This document shows, in pieces, positions 16,103 to 25,885 of a DNA stretch of 64,000 nt. Within the stretch, counting starts at the first letter, position 1. Each line of letters begins with the position of its first letter. The translations under genes were made by a program, and so were the position numbers. The stretch spans positions 43,184 through 107,183 of the forward strand of contig NZ_RYDL01000008.1 in assembly GCF_003968755.1 (NCBI RefSeq). Direction: 5' to 3'. The notes beneath the pieces are model-generated. The model saw only the letters and a list, made by a program, of their open reading frames with translations. It was not told the DNA's origin and searched no databases. Source of the DNA: Flavobacterium sp. RSP15. GTDB taxonomy: Bacteria; Bacteroidota; Bacteroidia; Flavobacteriales; Flavobacteriaceae.

Positions 16103-19063
16103 TTAGAAAGTTAATTTTACACCTAATAAATAATTTTTAGATTGTGGTGGCGTAAAGAACGTTTCACCTTGTCCTAAATTACCCACAGTGCTTGTCGTTT
16201 CAGGATCTACTCCAGCCATCTCCTTATTTTTTAAAGTGTATAGGTTTGTTGTAGTCGCATACACTCTAGCAGAAGTAAAGAAACGCGAATTCTCAAAAAT
16301 CTTTGAACTTAAATTATATCCTAAAGTCACATTATTGATCCTTAAGTAAGAACCGTCCAATAACTGATTAGTTGAGCTACGAGCAAATATCGCTCTTGTT
16401 GAACTAGTCAATGCTGGTGTGTAAGCATTTTGACCAGGAGTGGTCCAATAGTCTAAAACTTTAGTTGTTTTGTTAAAATCATTATTTAAATTATCAGTAA
16501 ATTGTTGTCCTTGTACAAAAACTTGATTCCCATAACTGAAATTTGCCAAGATATTTAAATCAAAATTCTTATAATTGAACGTATTAGTGATACCACCTAC
16601 AAAATCAGGATTAGCATCACCAACTATAACTCTATCACTATCTCTTGGACTAGTGGTTGGGACTCCATTAATATCAAGCCATTCAGCATTTCCGGTTTGA
16701 GGATTGACTCCTGAATATCTTACTAAGAAGAAAGTATTAACAGAATACCCTTCAATAGCTCTCTGAGCAGCACCACCACTAATAAATCTATTTCCATCTG
16801 GTCCAATTGATGCACCTGGCAACTCAAGAACTTTATTTACATTAGTTGCGATATTAAAAGAAGTTCTCCATTTGAAATCTTCGCCATCAATATTTAGCGT
16901 AGACAAGTCAAACTCTAAACCTTTGTTTTCCATAGAACCTGCATTAGCTGCAATAAATGTAAACCCATTACTTGCAGCTATTGGAATATTCAAAATCATA
17001 TCTGTTGTTTTCTTGTAATATGCATCAACAGACAATCTAATTCTACTATTAAGAAAAGCTACATCTAAACCTATGTTGGATGTCTTAGATTGCTCCCATC
17101 TATAATCTCTATTTTCTGGTTGCGAATATGTAAAACCAGGACTATTATTGTAAGCTCCAGTTACACCACCGGCATAAAGGGGTAAAAATGCGAAATCACC
17201 TACTCTATCATTTCCATTTGTTCCAATCGAACCTCTTAATTTCAAATCAGATAAAAAATTAACATTACTCATGAATTCCTCATTGATTACATTCCAACCT
17301 GCAGAAAGCGCCCAAAAATTACCATATTTTCTGTTTTCTGAAAATCTTGAAGAACCATCTCTCCTACCTGATGCTTCAAGGAGATACTTAGAATCGAAAT
17401 CATAAGCAACTCTTGCAAAATATCCATTTAATCTAGAATTTTGGGTCGAAGAAGAAGTTACTGTTTTTTCAGCACCTGAAATAACATTCAACTGTAAATC
17501 CGAAGCAAAGTTAATAGCTGCAACAGTGGCCGATATGATGTCATTTTGCTCATAAGCAGTACCTAAGATACCTGAAAAGGAATGCTTAGCAATAGACTTC
17601 TCATAACTCAAGCTATTAGTAACAACGTATTTATTTTGAATATTTGTTTGATAGGATCCAGATCCTCCTGGCGTATTTATGTTCAATGATCTCTGTTTCT
17701 GCTCCAGCAATAATCTATCCATACCGAAATCTACTCTATATGTAAGACCTTCAAACAATTGAAGTTCACCAAAAATATTACCAAAAGCTCGTGTTGTTTT
17801 CGCTAAGTTAGTATCGAATGTTTCAATAGCAATAACGTTAGGAATGAAACCTGCAAGTCTAGTCAGATCTCCCGATGAATTATAAGGTGAAATCCAAGGA
17901 CTTTGCAGATACGCAGCGGTTAAAGGCGCAAAAGTACTATTCTCTGAACCTACTCTATCATTAAGCACTTCGCTGTAAGAAAGGTTACCTCCAATTTTAA
18001 TTCTATCATTTACGTCGCTATTCACTGAGATTTTCCCATTCGTCGAACTTAACTTGTTCCCAATAATAAACCCTTCTTGATCAGATCTACCAAAACCAAC
18101 ATAATAAGTAGTTTTGTCATTTCCGCCTGAAATAGATAGATTAGTTGCTCTAGAGACACCGTCTCTAGTAACTCCCTTTTGCCAATCAAAATCATCATTC
18201 AAGAAATTAGCAGGATTATCCCCTCTCAAAGTCTTAAATCTACGAAAATCTTCACCATTCATCATAGATAATAAATCAGTAGCTCTACTAACAGAAATAT
18301 TTTGTTCGAAAGTTACCCTTGCTGGTTGATTTTTCTTACCTTTTTTTGTTGTAATTAAAATCACACCATTTGAACCTCTCGAACCATAAATAGCAGTTGC
18401 AGAAGCATCTTTCAAAACTGTTTGACTCTCAATATCATTAGGATTAATTTCTAATAATGGGTTCAGAGCCTGACCTCCTTGGGCACCCGTAAAAGAATTA
18501 TCATTCAAAGGAACACCATCAATTACATACAATGGTCTACCACCTGCAGTTATTGAAGCATTTCCTCTAATTTTAACAACCGTTGCAGCCCCAAGAACCC
18601 CTGAAGACTGAACAACCTGAACACCGGCTGCTTGACCTTGTAGCATCTGTTGTGGAGACAAAACCGTTAGGTTTTCCATCGCTGAGTTGCCTACTACTTT
18701 ACTAGACTGAACAACCTTTGATCTTTTTTGTGTACCATAACCAACAACAACTACTTCTTCAAGACTTTCAGATGATGGTGCTAATATTACATTAACTACA
18801 TTAGAAACACCAACTACTTTAGATTGGTCTACCAAACCAATGAAAGAAAAAACTAATACATCTCCAGCGGTCACTCTGATCGAATATTTTCCCTCTAAAT
18901 CAGTTTGTATTCCTCTAGTAGTTCCTTTGACTACGACATTCGCTCCAGGCAAGGATCCAGTGGCATCAGACACTACACCTGTAACAGTTTTTTCTTGTGC
19001 GAACACAAATTGCATGGACAGCGCCAACAGCAACGAAAAAATCCATTTGAATTTTGATCTCAT
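16103..19063 (-). CDS. SusC/RagA family TonB-linked outer membrane protein
   Basis: A 986-residue TonB-dependent transporter. It has a signal peptide (to about residue 22, VFAQ), a carboxypeptidase-regulatory-like beta-sandwich (about 26-110), the linker EEVVVVGYGTQKR, the plug domain with the SusC signature (SRGSNGVILITTKKGKK), and a large barrel ending in an aromatic last strand (…KLTF). With the SusD that follows it forms an outer-membrane pump for oligosaccharides or peptides driven by TonB. It is divergent from a second SusCD pair across 890 bases. It is only moderately similar to that pair, so the two are not a recent duplication. Confidence 0.95.
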   Translation of the reverse strand: MRSKFKWIFSLLLALSMQFVFAQEKTVTGVVSDATGSLPGANVVVKGTTRGIQTDLEGKYSIRVTAGDVLVFSFIGLVDQSKVVGVSNVVNVILAPSSESLEEVVVVGYGTQKRSKVVQSSKVVGNSAMENLTVLSPQQMLQGQAAGVQVVQSSGVLGAATVVKIRGNASITAGGRPLYVIDGVPLNDNSFTGAQGGQALNPLLEINPNDIESQTVLKDASATAIYGSRGSNGVILITTKKGKKNQPARVTFEQNISVSRATDLLSMMNGEDFRRFKTLRGDNPANFLNDDFDWQKGVTRDGVSRATNLSISGGNDKTTYYVGFGRSDQEGFIIGNKLSSTNGKISVNSDVNDRIKIGGNLSYSEVLNDRVGSENSTFAPLTAAYLQSPWISPYNSSGDLTRLAGFIPNVIAIETFDTNLAKTTRAFGNIFGELQLFEGLTYRVDFGMDRLLLEQKQRSLNINTPGGSGSYQTNIQNKYVVTNSLSYEKSIAKHSFSGILGTAYEQNDIISATVAAINFASDLQLNVISGAEKTVTSSSTQNSRLNGYFARVAYDFDSKYLLEASGRRDGSSRFSENRKYGNFWALSAGWNVINEEFMSNVNFLSDLKLRGSIGTNGNDRVGDFAFLPLYAGGVTGAYNNSPGFTYSQPENRDYRWEQSKTSNIGLDVAFLNSRIRLSVDAYYKKTTDMILNIPIAASNGFTFIAANAGSMENKGLEFDLSTLNIDGEDFKWRTSFNIATNVNKVLELPGASIGPDGNRFISGGAAQRAIEGYSVNTFFLVRYSGVNPQTGNAEWLDINGVPTTSPRDSDRVIVGDANPDFVGGITNTFNYKNFDLNILANFSYGNQVFVQGQQFTDNLNNDFNKTTKVLDYWTTPGQNAYTPALTSSTRAIFARSSTNQLLDGSYLRINNVTLGYNLSSKIFENSRFFTSARVYATTTNLYTLKNKEMAGVDPETTSTVGNLGQGETFFTPPQSKNYLLGVKLTF

Positions 19064-19209
19064 ATTAAATTTGTTTTTGAATTAGTTATTCCACAAACTT
19101 CTTAATAATTTCTTAAAGAAACAAGCTTTTATAAAATTTAACACATTCTATTTTTAACACCATTCCGTTTCAAAAAATAAACATACAAATGAAATTTAGT
19201 TATTACGAC
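19064..19209. other. Upstream region of the leftward SusC gene
   Basis: An AT-rich stretch directly before susC. On the minus strand a TATTTTTTG sequence resembles the -7 box with one extra T (plus coordinates about 19174-19182). No gene is seen. Confidence 0.3.
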
Positions 19210-19325
19210 AGTACAAACTGCAAAAAATCACTTCAAAAATCTATTTTTTGTCAAAATTAATTTAATGTAAAGTCCTTTCTTTTTAACACCATCTTTAGAC
19301 AACTGATCAAGCAGAACCATCCATA
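19210..19325 (+). pseudogene. Degenerate duplicate of the rnhB 5' end
   Basis: The 54 bases at 19250-19303 match 25186-25239 at 47 positions with no gap. The match covers the ATG, the first codons and 15 bases of leader of the RNase HII gene. A weaker match continues through a short gap to about 19325 (GATCAAGCAGA against GATGAAGCTGG) and back to about 19210 (AGTACAAA). In this copy the second codon is TAA, so it is dead. It marks an old duplication: the rightward SusCD pair lies between this fragment and the intact rnhB. Confidence 0.7.
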
Positions 19326-19454
19326 ATTATAATACTCAAGATTTATTTAATTCCCAAAAATAAAACTCTGAAGCAATTAATATTAGAAAATATTTTAAAA
19401 AAATACCGTTTTTCTAGTATTTTGAACATTTTTAAATTAACAATAAAACAAATA

Positions 19455-19580
19455 ACTAAGTAGAAAGATTAAACGTCATAAAGTCAAAAGGAGCAATATT
19501 ACAAATAGTAGTTTAAAATCAATCTGTTGCGTCATTTTGTCTAATTTTAAAACACGACATTATACAATAGGTGTTACTTA
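19455..19580 (+). repeat. Dispersed 126-bp repeat, copy 1
   Basis: This copy matches 30913-31040 in the same orientation and 24818-24945 inverted. The best-conserved core is CTAATTTTAAAACACGACAT. The ends are near-inverted repeats (TAAGTA at the left, TACTTA at the right), as in a small non-autonomous transposable element. It has no coding potential. Confidence 0.85.
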
Positions 19581-19954
19581 CATTAAATCAAATTTTGTAA
19601 AATAACCCAATAATATGAGTTAATAGCTGTTTAGGACTATTAAGATTCAAGATCACAATTACCTACTCCCGCTCCATTAAAGTGAGATTACTAAGCCCCC
19701 ATTACAAATACTCGACACTGAAATATTAAATAAAATACACACCTTTTTTTGTTAATATACCGTGCAATAATTTTATTTAGTACTATAGGTAAACTACTTA
19801 TTGATTATTTTAACATATTATAAGAAAATAAATACTAAAAATTAACAAATTTATTATTAAAAATAATATGTTAAACTTTAGTTAATTGGCTGTTAATAAT
19901 TGGGGCCTTAAGATAAAATTAAGATTTTTGAAATACTAACAAATACAAATTAAT
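19581..19954. other. Leader region of the rightward SusC gene
   Basis: 374 AT-rich bases between repeat copy 1 and the SusC start. They probably hold its promoter, but I see no exact TAnnTTTG with good spacing; TAAGATTTTTG at about 19919-19929 is the nearest. No gene or RNA is recognised. Confidence 0.3.
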
Positions 19955-22900
19955 ATGAAATTGAAATTTATTTTTTTTTTAGTACTATTGTCAGTACTGA
20001 TAACGCAAAGTTCCTTTGCACAGAAAAAAACTGTAAATGGTAAAGTTTCCGATGAAACCGGACTATCAATACCAGGTGCAAATGTGTTAATAAGTGGCAC
20101 TACGACAGGAATTCAAACTGATTTTGAAGGTAACTTTTCAATAAGTTCAATCTCAGTAGGAGATAACATTGTAATTTCTTTTATTGGCTACAAATCACAA
20201 ACAATTAAAATTACTCAAAGTAACACCTACAATGTTGCGCTTCAACCAGATGCTCAAATGATGGATGAAGTTGTTGTTATTGGTTATGGAGTTCAAAAAA
20301 AGAGAGACCTTACCAGTTCAATTGCTTCTATCAAAGGAGATGACATTCAAGGTTTAGTAACACCCAGTTTTGAGAGTCAATTAGCGGGAAGAGCATCAGG
20401 TGTACAAATTACCTCTGCAACAGGAATTATTGGTGAAGCTCCAAAAGTAAGAATTAGAGGTACAGCTTCTATTTCTTCTGGAACAAATCCTTTATACATC
20501 GTGGACGGAATGCCTGTTTACTCGGGAAGTAATGGTGGATTCGCTAGTTCGAATGCCCTTGGAGATATCAATCCAGCTGATATCGAATCATTCGAAGTAT
20601 TAAAAGATGGTGCTGCAACAGCAATTTATGGCTCCCGTGCTGCCAATGGAGTAATTATTATTACAACTAAAAAAGGAAAAAAAGGATCTATGAAAGTTAG
20701 CTACAATGTAGTAACTGGTTTTGCCTCTGCAGTCAAAACTTTTGATTTATTAGAGACAGAAGATTTTTTGACAATTTCAAATGAAAAAAGAAGTAACAGA
20801 ACCCCTGTTCAACCTGCTTGGGCTGTGGGCAACGAATTCAATACCGATTGGCAAGGTGCGGTATTAAGAAAAGGAGCTTTTCAAATGGACCATAATCTTT
20901 CTGTAAGCGGAGGATCTGACAAAACCAGATATTATATGTCAATGGGTTATACTGAACAAGAAGGAGTAGCACAATCAAATGAAATGACCCGTTACACTTT
21001 TAGAACAAATATTGAACACGATGTAAACAATTGGTTAACTATTGGTGGAAATGTTGCGCTGACAAGAACAGAATACAATGGTTTGAATACAGGGGGTAAT
21101 TCACTTTCCGGTAATATTTTTAATGCCATCCGTCAAGCACCAAATACGCCAATCTTTGATGCTACCAATCCAACAGGTTATAACTTAAATTTAACCACTG
21201 GAACTGTTGGACAAGGAACTAACTTAAGTCCTATTGGTGACAACATTAGTAATATTGCTTACGTTCTAGCTAAAAATAGATTTCAGTCTAAAATTAATAG
21301 AACCCTTATCAATACGTTTGCATCTGCTAAAATTACTAAGGATATTAATTACAGGTTTCAAGCCAGTGTCGACAACCCAATAACAGGTGGGTTTTTATAC
21401 TATAATCCAACTCACGGTGATGGTCGCGGTTCGAATGGTAGACTTCAAAATGACAATACCGACTTATTAAGATGGAACATACAAAATTCACTTTCCTATA
21501 ACAAAACATTTGCTGAAAATCATAACGTATCTGCGACAGCAGTAGCAGAGTATCAGAAAGAAAAAAATCAATATTTTGTTGGTATAGGAACAGATTTATT
21601 AAATGAATTTTATAATCAAAATTTAGTTACTGGTGCCTATGGAGTTCAACAATCAGGAGGTTCTGTAACCGAAATAGGAATCATGTCCTATATTGGAAGA
21701 TTGAGCTACAACTATAAACAACGGTATTTTGTACAAGCCTCTATCAGAAGAGATGGTATCTCTAAATTAAGCGCAGACTCACGTTGGAATAACTTTTCAG
21801 GTTACTCAGCAGGTTGGAATATTGCCAATGAAGAATTCATGAAACCATTATCAAATATTGTAAATGAATTCAAACTAAGAGCTTCTTATTCTGAAGTAGG
21901 AAATACAGAAATTGGAACTTACCCATATTTAGGGTTAACATCTGCCTCTCAATATGGTGCCTTAAATGGAATTGCTTTCACCCAATTCGGTAATGATTTA
22001 TTACAATGGGAAACCAGCAAGAAAACAGATTTTGGTGTCGACCTAGCATTATTTCAAAACAAAGTGAAATTGACTTTTGATTATTTTAATAATGACATTG
22101 ACGGAATTGTTTTACAGGTCCCAACTGCTCCTTCCCTAGGTGTTCCTAATAATAGAATTTCTCAAAATATTGGACAATTATACAACAGAGGATATGAGTT
22201 CTCTACTGATATAAACCTGATTAACAGCGAAGATTTAAGATGGGATGTAGGTGCCAATATCACTTTTCAAACCAACAAAGTAACCTCACTTCCTGGTGGC
22301 TTGGATATCGTTGGTGGCTCATCAACAGATCCGCTTATTGCAGCAAACGTTATTATAAGAGAAGGAGAATCTGTAAATTCACTTTTCGGATTTCAATATT
22401 GGGGATCAAATCCTGCTAACGGAAATCCAGTATACTACAAAGCAGATGGATCTCTTGTTCAAGGAAATGTTGAAGCGGGAACTTATTCTACATTCGACGT
22501 AAACAACCCTTCTGATATTAGTACTCGGGCAGCAGCCTTAGGTCAATCTGACAAAAAGATTCTAGGAAATACACTTCCAACCTATTTTGGTGGATTAAAC
22601 TCTAAAATAAGTTATAAAGATTTTGATTTTAGCTTTCTTTTCCGATTCAGTGGTGGAAATAAAATGTTTAATGCTACACGAAGAGATTTGATGAATCAAA
22701 ATTTAAACAACAACAGTACAGAGATATTGGGAAGATGGCAAAGTGCTGAAAATCCAGGAGACGGATGGACTCCTAGACTTTATGCTAGCCAAAATACTTT
22801 TTTAAATCAAGCTAGTAATGCAACTACACGATTTGTTGAAGATGGATCTTTTATTAGTTTAGATAATGTATCGTTGGGGTACAAGTTACCAAAAGTGCTT

Positions 22901-23068
22901 ACCGACAAAATCAATGTAGATGTAATTCGCTTTTTCGTCCAAGCACAAAACCTACTAATTATTACCAAATATAAAGGACTAAATCCTGAAATGGAAACCC
23001 TTGGAGTAGATTTAAATGGTACACCACGATCAAAAGTAGTTTCATTAGGTATTAACGTAAACTTATAA
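19955..23068 (+). CDS. SusC/RagA family TonB-linked outer membrane protein (second copy)
   Basis: A 1037-residue TonB-dependent transporter with signal peptide (to about residue 22, SSFAQ), carboxypeptidase-regulatory-like domain (about 26-112), the linker DEVVVIGYGVQKKRDL, and a plug with SRAANGVIIITTKKGKKG. The barrel ends in a typical last strand (SLGINVNL). The partner SusD starts 5 bases downstream. It shares architecture with the leftward SusC but differs throughout the barrel, so it probably imports another substrate. The pair lies inside a block bounded by inverted repeats and rnhB copies, which points to acquisition as a unit. Confidence 0.95.
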   Translation: MKLKFIFFLVLLSVLITQSSFAQKKTVNGKVSDETGLSIPGANVLISGTTTGIQTDFEGNFSISSISVGDNIVISFIGYKSQTIKITQSNTYNVALQPDAQMMDEVVVIGYGVQKKRDLTSSIASIKGDDIQGLVTPSFESQLAGRASGVQITSATGIIGEAPKVRIRGTASISSGTNPLYIVDGMPVYSGSNGGFASSNALGDINPADIESFEVLKDGAATAIYGSRAANGVIIITTKKGKKGSMKVSYNVVTGFASAVKTFDLLETEDFLTISNEKRSNRTPVQPAWAVGNEFNTDWQGAVLRKGAFQMDHNLSVSGGSDKTRYYMSMGYTEQEGVAQSNEMTRYTFRTNIEHDVNNWLTIGGNVALTRTEYNGLNTGGNSLSGNIFNAIRQAPNTPIFDATNPTGYNLNLTTGTVGQGTNLSPIGDNISNIAYVLAKNRFQSKINRTLINTFASAKITKDINYRFQASVDNPITGGFLYYNPTHGDGRGSNGRLQNDNTDLLRWNIQNSLSYNKTFAENHNVSATAVAEYQKEKNQYFVGIGTDLLNEFYNQNLVTGAYGVQQSGGSVTEIGIMSYIGRLSYNYKQRYFVQASIRRDGISKLSADSRWNNFSGYSAGWNIANEEFMKPLSNIVNEFKLRASYSEVGNTEIGTYPYLGLTSASQYGALNGIAFTQFGNDLLQWETSKKTDFGVDLALFQNKVKLTFDYFNNDIDGIVLQVPTAPSLGVPNNRISQNIGQLYNRGYEFSTDINLINSEDLRWDVGANITFQTNKVTSLPGGLDIVGGSSTDPLIAANVIIREGESVNSLFGFQYWGSNPANGNPVYYKADGSLVQGNVEAGTYSTFDVNNPSDISTRAAALGQSDKKILGNTLPTYFGGLNSKISYKDFDFSFLFRFSGGNKMFNATRRDLMNQNLNNNSTEILGRWQSAENPGDGWTPRLYASQNTFLNQASNATTRFVEDGSFISLDNVSLGYKLPKVLTDKINVDVIRFFVQAQNLLIITKYKGLNPEMETLGVDLNGTPRSKVVSLGINVNL

Positions 23069-23073
23069 AAAAC

Positions 23074-24624
23074 ATGAAAATATATTTAAAATTCATAGCA
23101 ATGTCCGTTTTGGCACTAGGAACGAGTGCCTGTAGCGAAGAGAAACTTCTCGACTTAACACCGATAAATAACATTTCAATAGAAGATGCTTTTTCAACAC
23201 CATCTTTAATTGAAAGTTCAATAAACGGAATGTACAATGCGGCAGCAATTGGACAATACAATACCACAAACCCAAACGGTGGTAGAGGTTTTGTATGGGG
23301 CGCTGCATTTGTACAACAAGGAGACAACAGAGGAGAAGACGTAGTAAATATTCAGGCTTTTTATCAAATTACGTATACTTCAACTTATGATGCAGGATCT
23401 GCCAACAACACGTACTATTGGGTAGACGCTTACCGCCTAATCAACAGATGTAATTTGGCTATAGAAGGGGTTACAGCAGCAGTATCTAACGGCATAATTA
23501 CACAAGCTGTTGCGGATAACTATATTGGCCAAGCCAAATTCCTAAGAGCAATAACACATTTTGAATTGCTTACTTATTTCGCCAGACCTTACAATTTTAG
23601 TGCTGGAGCCTCTCATTTAGGAATTCCTTACAGAGAAGTGGGTGTAGACACACAAGCAGAAATTGCATCTGAACTTTTAAAACCTCGTAACACAGTAGCC
23701 GAATGCTATGACAAAGTAATTGCTGATTTAACTGCTGCTGAATCTCTGACCACTAATGTGACTTTGACAAAAGCATCTAAAAAAGCTGCTATTGCTTTTA
23801 AAACTCGAGTGTATTTGCATAAAAGAGATTGGAACAATGTAATTACAGAAGGTCAAAAATTAAATGGAGCGTACGCTTTGACAGGCACTCCAAATGGACC
23901 ATTTGCAAATAGTTATGTAAATACTGAATCTATATTTTCTATTTTGATGGCCGCTACACTAAATCCTGGAGTAAATGCAGCTTTGGCCTCACAATATAAG
24001 ACTAGAAAATTAGTAAGTGTTAGCCCAATAATATGGAAAGATCCTAGCTGGTTATCGGATGATAAACGAAGAGAGGAAGGCGTACTAATTGAAACTGTTA
24101 ATGGTGTAAAGTACACCAACAAATATAAAGACGGAGTTAATTACACTGATGCTGCCCCTGTAATTCGCTATGCAGAAGTAGTATTAAATATGGCTGAAGC
24201 ATATGCCCGCAGGTCTTCAGCTGATGCAAGTCTATCTGTAGCTGAATTAAACAAAGTAAGAAACAGAGCTTTAGCTAATCCTACTACTCAGCAATATGTG
24301 CTTTCACAATTCCTTTCGCAAACCGCTTTAGTGGCAGCAATTATTAAAGAAAGACGAATTGAATTTTTAATGGAAGGGCGCCGTTGGTCTGATATTCACC
24401 GTTTACAAGGAGATAATTTAGTTCCTATAGATGGTATCCCTGCAAAAGTAGGAAATGGATCATTAGTTGCATCGGGCTTTGTACTAGACGGGACACCATA
24501 TTCCGGACCAAAATCAGAAGCCGCTATTCCAGGTTCAGATTTTAGATTCTTGTGGCCTATACCACTTTTAGAAACAAACAACAACCCTACTCTAAAAGCA
24601 CAACAAAATCCAGGTTGGGAATAA
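23074..24624 (+). CDS. RagB/SusD family outer-membrane nutrient-binding lipoprotein (second copy)
   Basis: A 516-residue SusD-type surface lipoprotein with lipobox Cys20 (ALGTSACSEEKLLDL). It has an N-terminal region rich in NGMYNAA-type SusD motifs, a helical TPR-like middle and a C-terminal core (RRIEFLMEGRRWSDIHRL, FLWPIPLLE, the end NPGWE). It is co-transcribed with SusC, 5 bases apart, and closed by a strong terminator. No degradative enzyme gene follows, so the substrate is unknown. Confidence 0.95.
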   Translation: MKIYLKFIAMSVLALGTSACSEEKLLDLTPINNISIEDAFSTPSLIESSINGMYNAAAIGQYNTTNPNGGRGFVWGAAFVQQGDNRGEDVVNIQAFYQITYTSTYDAGSANNTYYWVDAYRLINRCNLAIEGVTAAVSNGIITQAVADNYIGQAKFLRAITHFELLTYFARPYNFSAGASHLGIPYREVGVDTQAEIASELLKPRNTVAECYDKVIADLTAAESLTTNVTLTKASKKAAIAFKTRVYLHKRDWNNVITEGQKLNGAYALTGTPNGPFANSYVNTESIFSILMAATLNPGVNAALASQYKTRKLVSVSPIIWKDPSWLSDDKRREEGVLIETVNGVKYTNKYKDGVNYTDAAPVIRYAEVVLNMAEAYARRSSADASLSVAELNKVRNRALANPTTQQYVLSQFLSQTALVAAIIKERRIEFLMEGRRWSDIHRLQGDNLVPIDGIPAKVGNGSLVASGFVLDGTPYSGPKSEAAIPGSDFRFLWPIPLLETNNNPTLKAQQNPGWE

Positions 24625-24666
24625 TACAGTTTAGGACTATTTAAAAAAAAAAAATACAAATCTTAG

Positions 24667-24698
24667 ATGCCTGTTCATACCATGAACAGGCATTTTTG
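24667..24698 (+). terminator. Rho-independent terminator of the rightward SusCD pair
   Basis: A 12-bp perfect stem (ATGCCTGTTCAT and its complement, 3-base loop) followed by TTTTTG, 42 bases after the SusD stop. Confidence 0.9.
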
Positions 24699-24817
24699 TT
24701 GTTTATAAGTATCCAACGAAGGTTTAGAATTAAATACCAAACAAAAATATAATGTAGACTACTTTTGAAAATTGGTTTATATTATGGCATAAGCCAAAAT
24801 ATTTACAATTATGAAAC

Positions 24818-24945
24818 TAAGTAACAACTCTTGTATAATGTCGTGTTTTAAAATTAGATATAACGACTCAACAGATTGATATTAAACTACTTTTTATAAT
24901 AGTGCTTCTTTTGACTTTATGACTTTTAAACTTTCGACTTACTTA
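24818..24945 (-). repeat. Dispersed 126-bp repeat, copy 2 (inverted)
   Basis: The reverse complement aligns end to end with copies 1 and 3. Its termini are the best match to a 7-bp terminal inverted repeat, TAAGTAA and TTACTTA. With copy 1 it brackets the SusCD pair in inverted orientation, about 5.2 kb apart. Confidence 0.85.
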
Positions 24946-25200
24946 TACCTTTAACACTAAAATAAATCCGTCCTAAATAATGTAATTGAAGTTTTAACTT
25001 AATTGCTTTTAAAACAAACCTAAAATCTTCTATGCTTTAATTTTTTAAAACAGGACAACATGCCGTTACTGCACTTAATTCATTTTTAAAAAATCGTCTT
25101 TTCATAAAAAAAATTTCTTTAAAAATATTATTAAAGTACAAAGAGTCTTAAAATGCCGTAAAACACAACTTTTAGACCTATTTTCGTCAAAATTAATTTA
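24946..25200. other. Upstream region of rnhB
   Basis: AT-rich sequence between repeat copy 2 and rnhB. Its last 65 bases are partly duplicated at 19210-19264. No gene supported. Confidence 0.4.
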
Positions 25201-25860
25201 ATGTTAAGCCCTTTTTTTTTAACGCCATATTTAGAAACCGGAACGGATGAAGCTGGTCGGGGTTGTCTGGCAGGACCTGTCACTGCAGCAGCCGTAATAC
25301 TGCCTGTAAATTTCCAAAATGAGTTATTAAATGACAGCAAACAATTGTCTGAAAAAGTGAGAGAAAGATTAAGACCTATCATAGAACAAGAATGTATTTC
25401 ATTTGCAGTAACGCATCTAGAGCCTTTGATAATTGACGAAATAAACATTCTTAATGCCTCCATAAAAGCAATGCAGGAAAGTGTTTTAAAATTAGATCCA
25501 AGACCACTACATATTATAATAGACGGAAATAGTCCATTCATTCCTAAAGGCGGAATTAAAAATCGTGGTGGAAAGGTTTTTACGGATGCTGAAATTGAAA
25601 TCCTACATTCGATTCCGAATGTCAGTGTTATTAAAGGAGATTCAAAATTTATGAGTATTGCCGCCGCTTCCGTATTAGCAAAAACGTATCGGGATGAATA
25701 TATGAATCGGATTCATGAGGAATTCCCAATGTACAATTGGAAACAAAATAAAGGATATCCTACCAAAGAACACCGGGAAGCCATTCGGAAATATGGGGTT
25801 ACAAAACACCACCGAATGACATTTCGTTTGTTGCCGGAACAGTATTGTTTTGATTTTTGA
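25201..25860 (+). CDS. rnhB: Ribonuclease HII
   Basis: A 219-residue RNase HII that removes single ribonucleotides and RNA from RNA-DNA hybrids. The catalytic start motif [13 protein letters not shown] carries Asp16 and Glu17; further acidic residues lie in IIIDGN and in KTYRDEYM. Length is normal. The first dozen codons lie in the region duplicated at 19250-19325. It converges with lipB, leaving 25 bases between stops. Confidence 0.96.
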   Translation: MLSPFFLTPYLETGTDEAGRGCLAGPVTAAAVILPVNFQNELLNDSKQLSEKVRERLRPIIEQECISFAVTHLEPLIIDEINILNASIKAMQESVLKLDPRPLHIIIDGNSPFIPKGGIKNRGGKVFTDAEIEILHSIPNVSVIKGDSKFMSIAAASVLAKTYRDEYMNRIHEEFPMYNWKQNKGYPTKEHREAIRKYGVTKHHRMTFRLLPEQYCFDF

Positions 25861-25885
25861 ATTTAGATTGCTTCGCCAGTTTGCC

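Noticed and set aside
19581..19954. Possible riboswitch or structured RNA before the rightward susC
   Set aside because: No recognisable aptamer sequence or extended pairing could be found by eye in this AT-rich leader.
24940..25105. Short minus-strand frame MKRRFFKNELSAVTACCPVL
   Set aside because: It stops after 22 codons; the open stretch beyond it is short and runs into repeat copy 2. I cannot tell it from chance.
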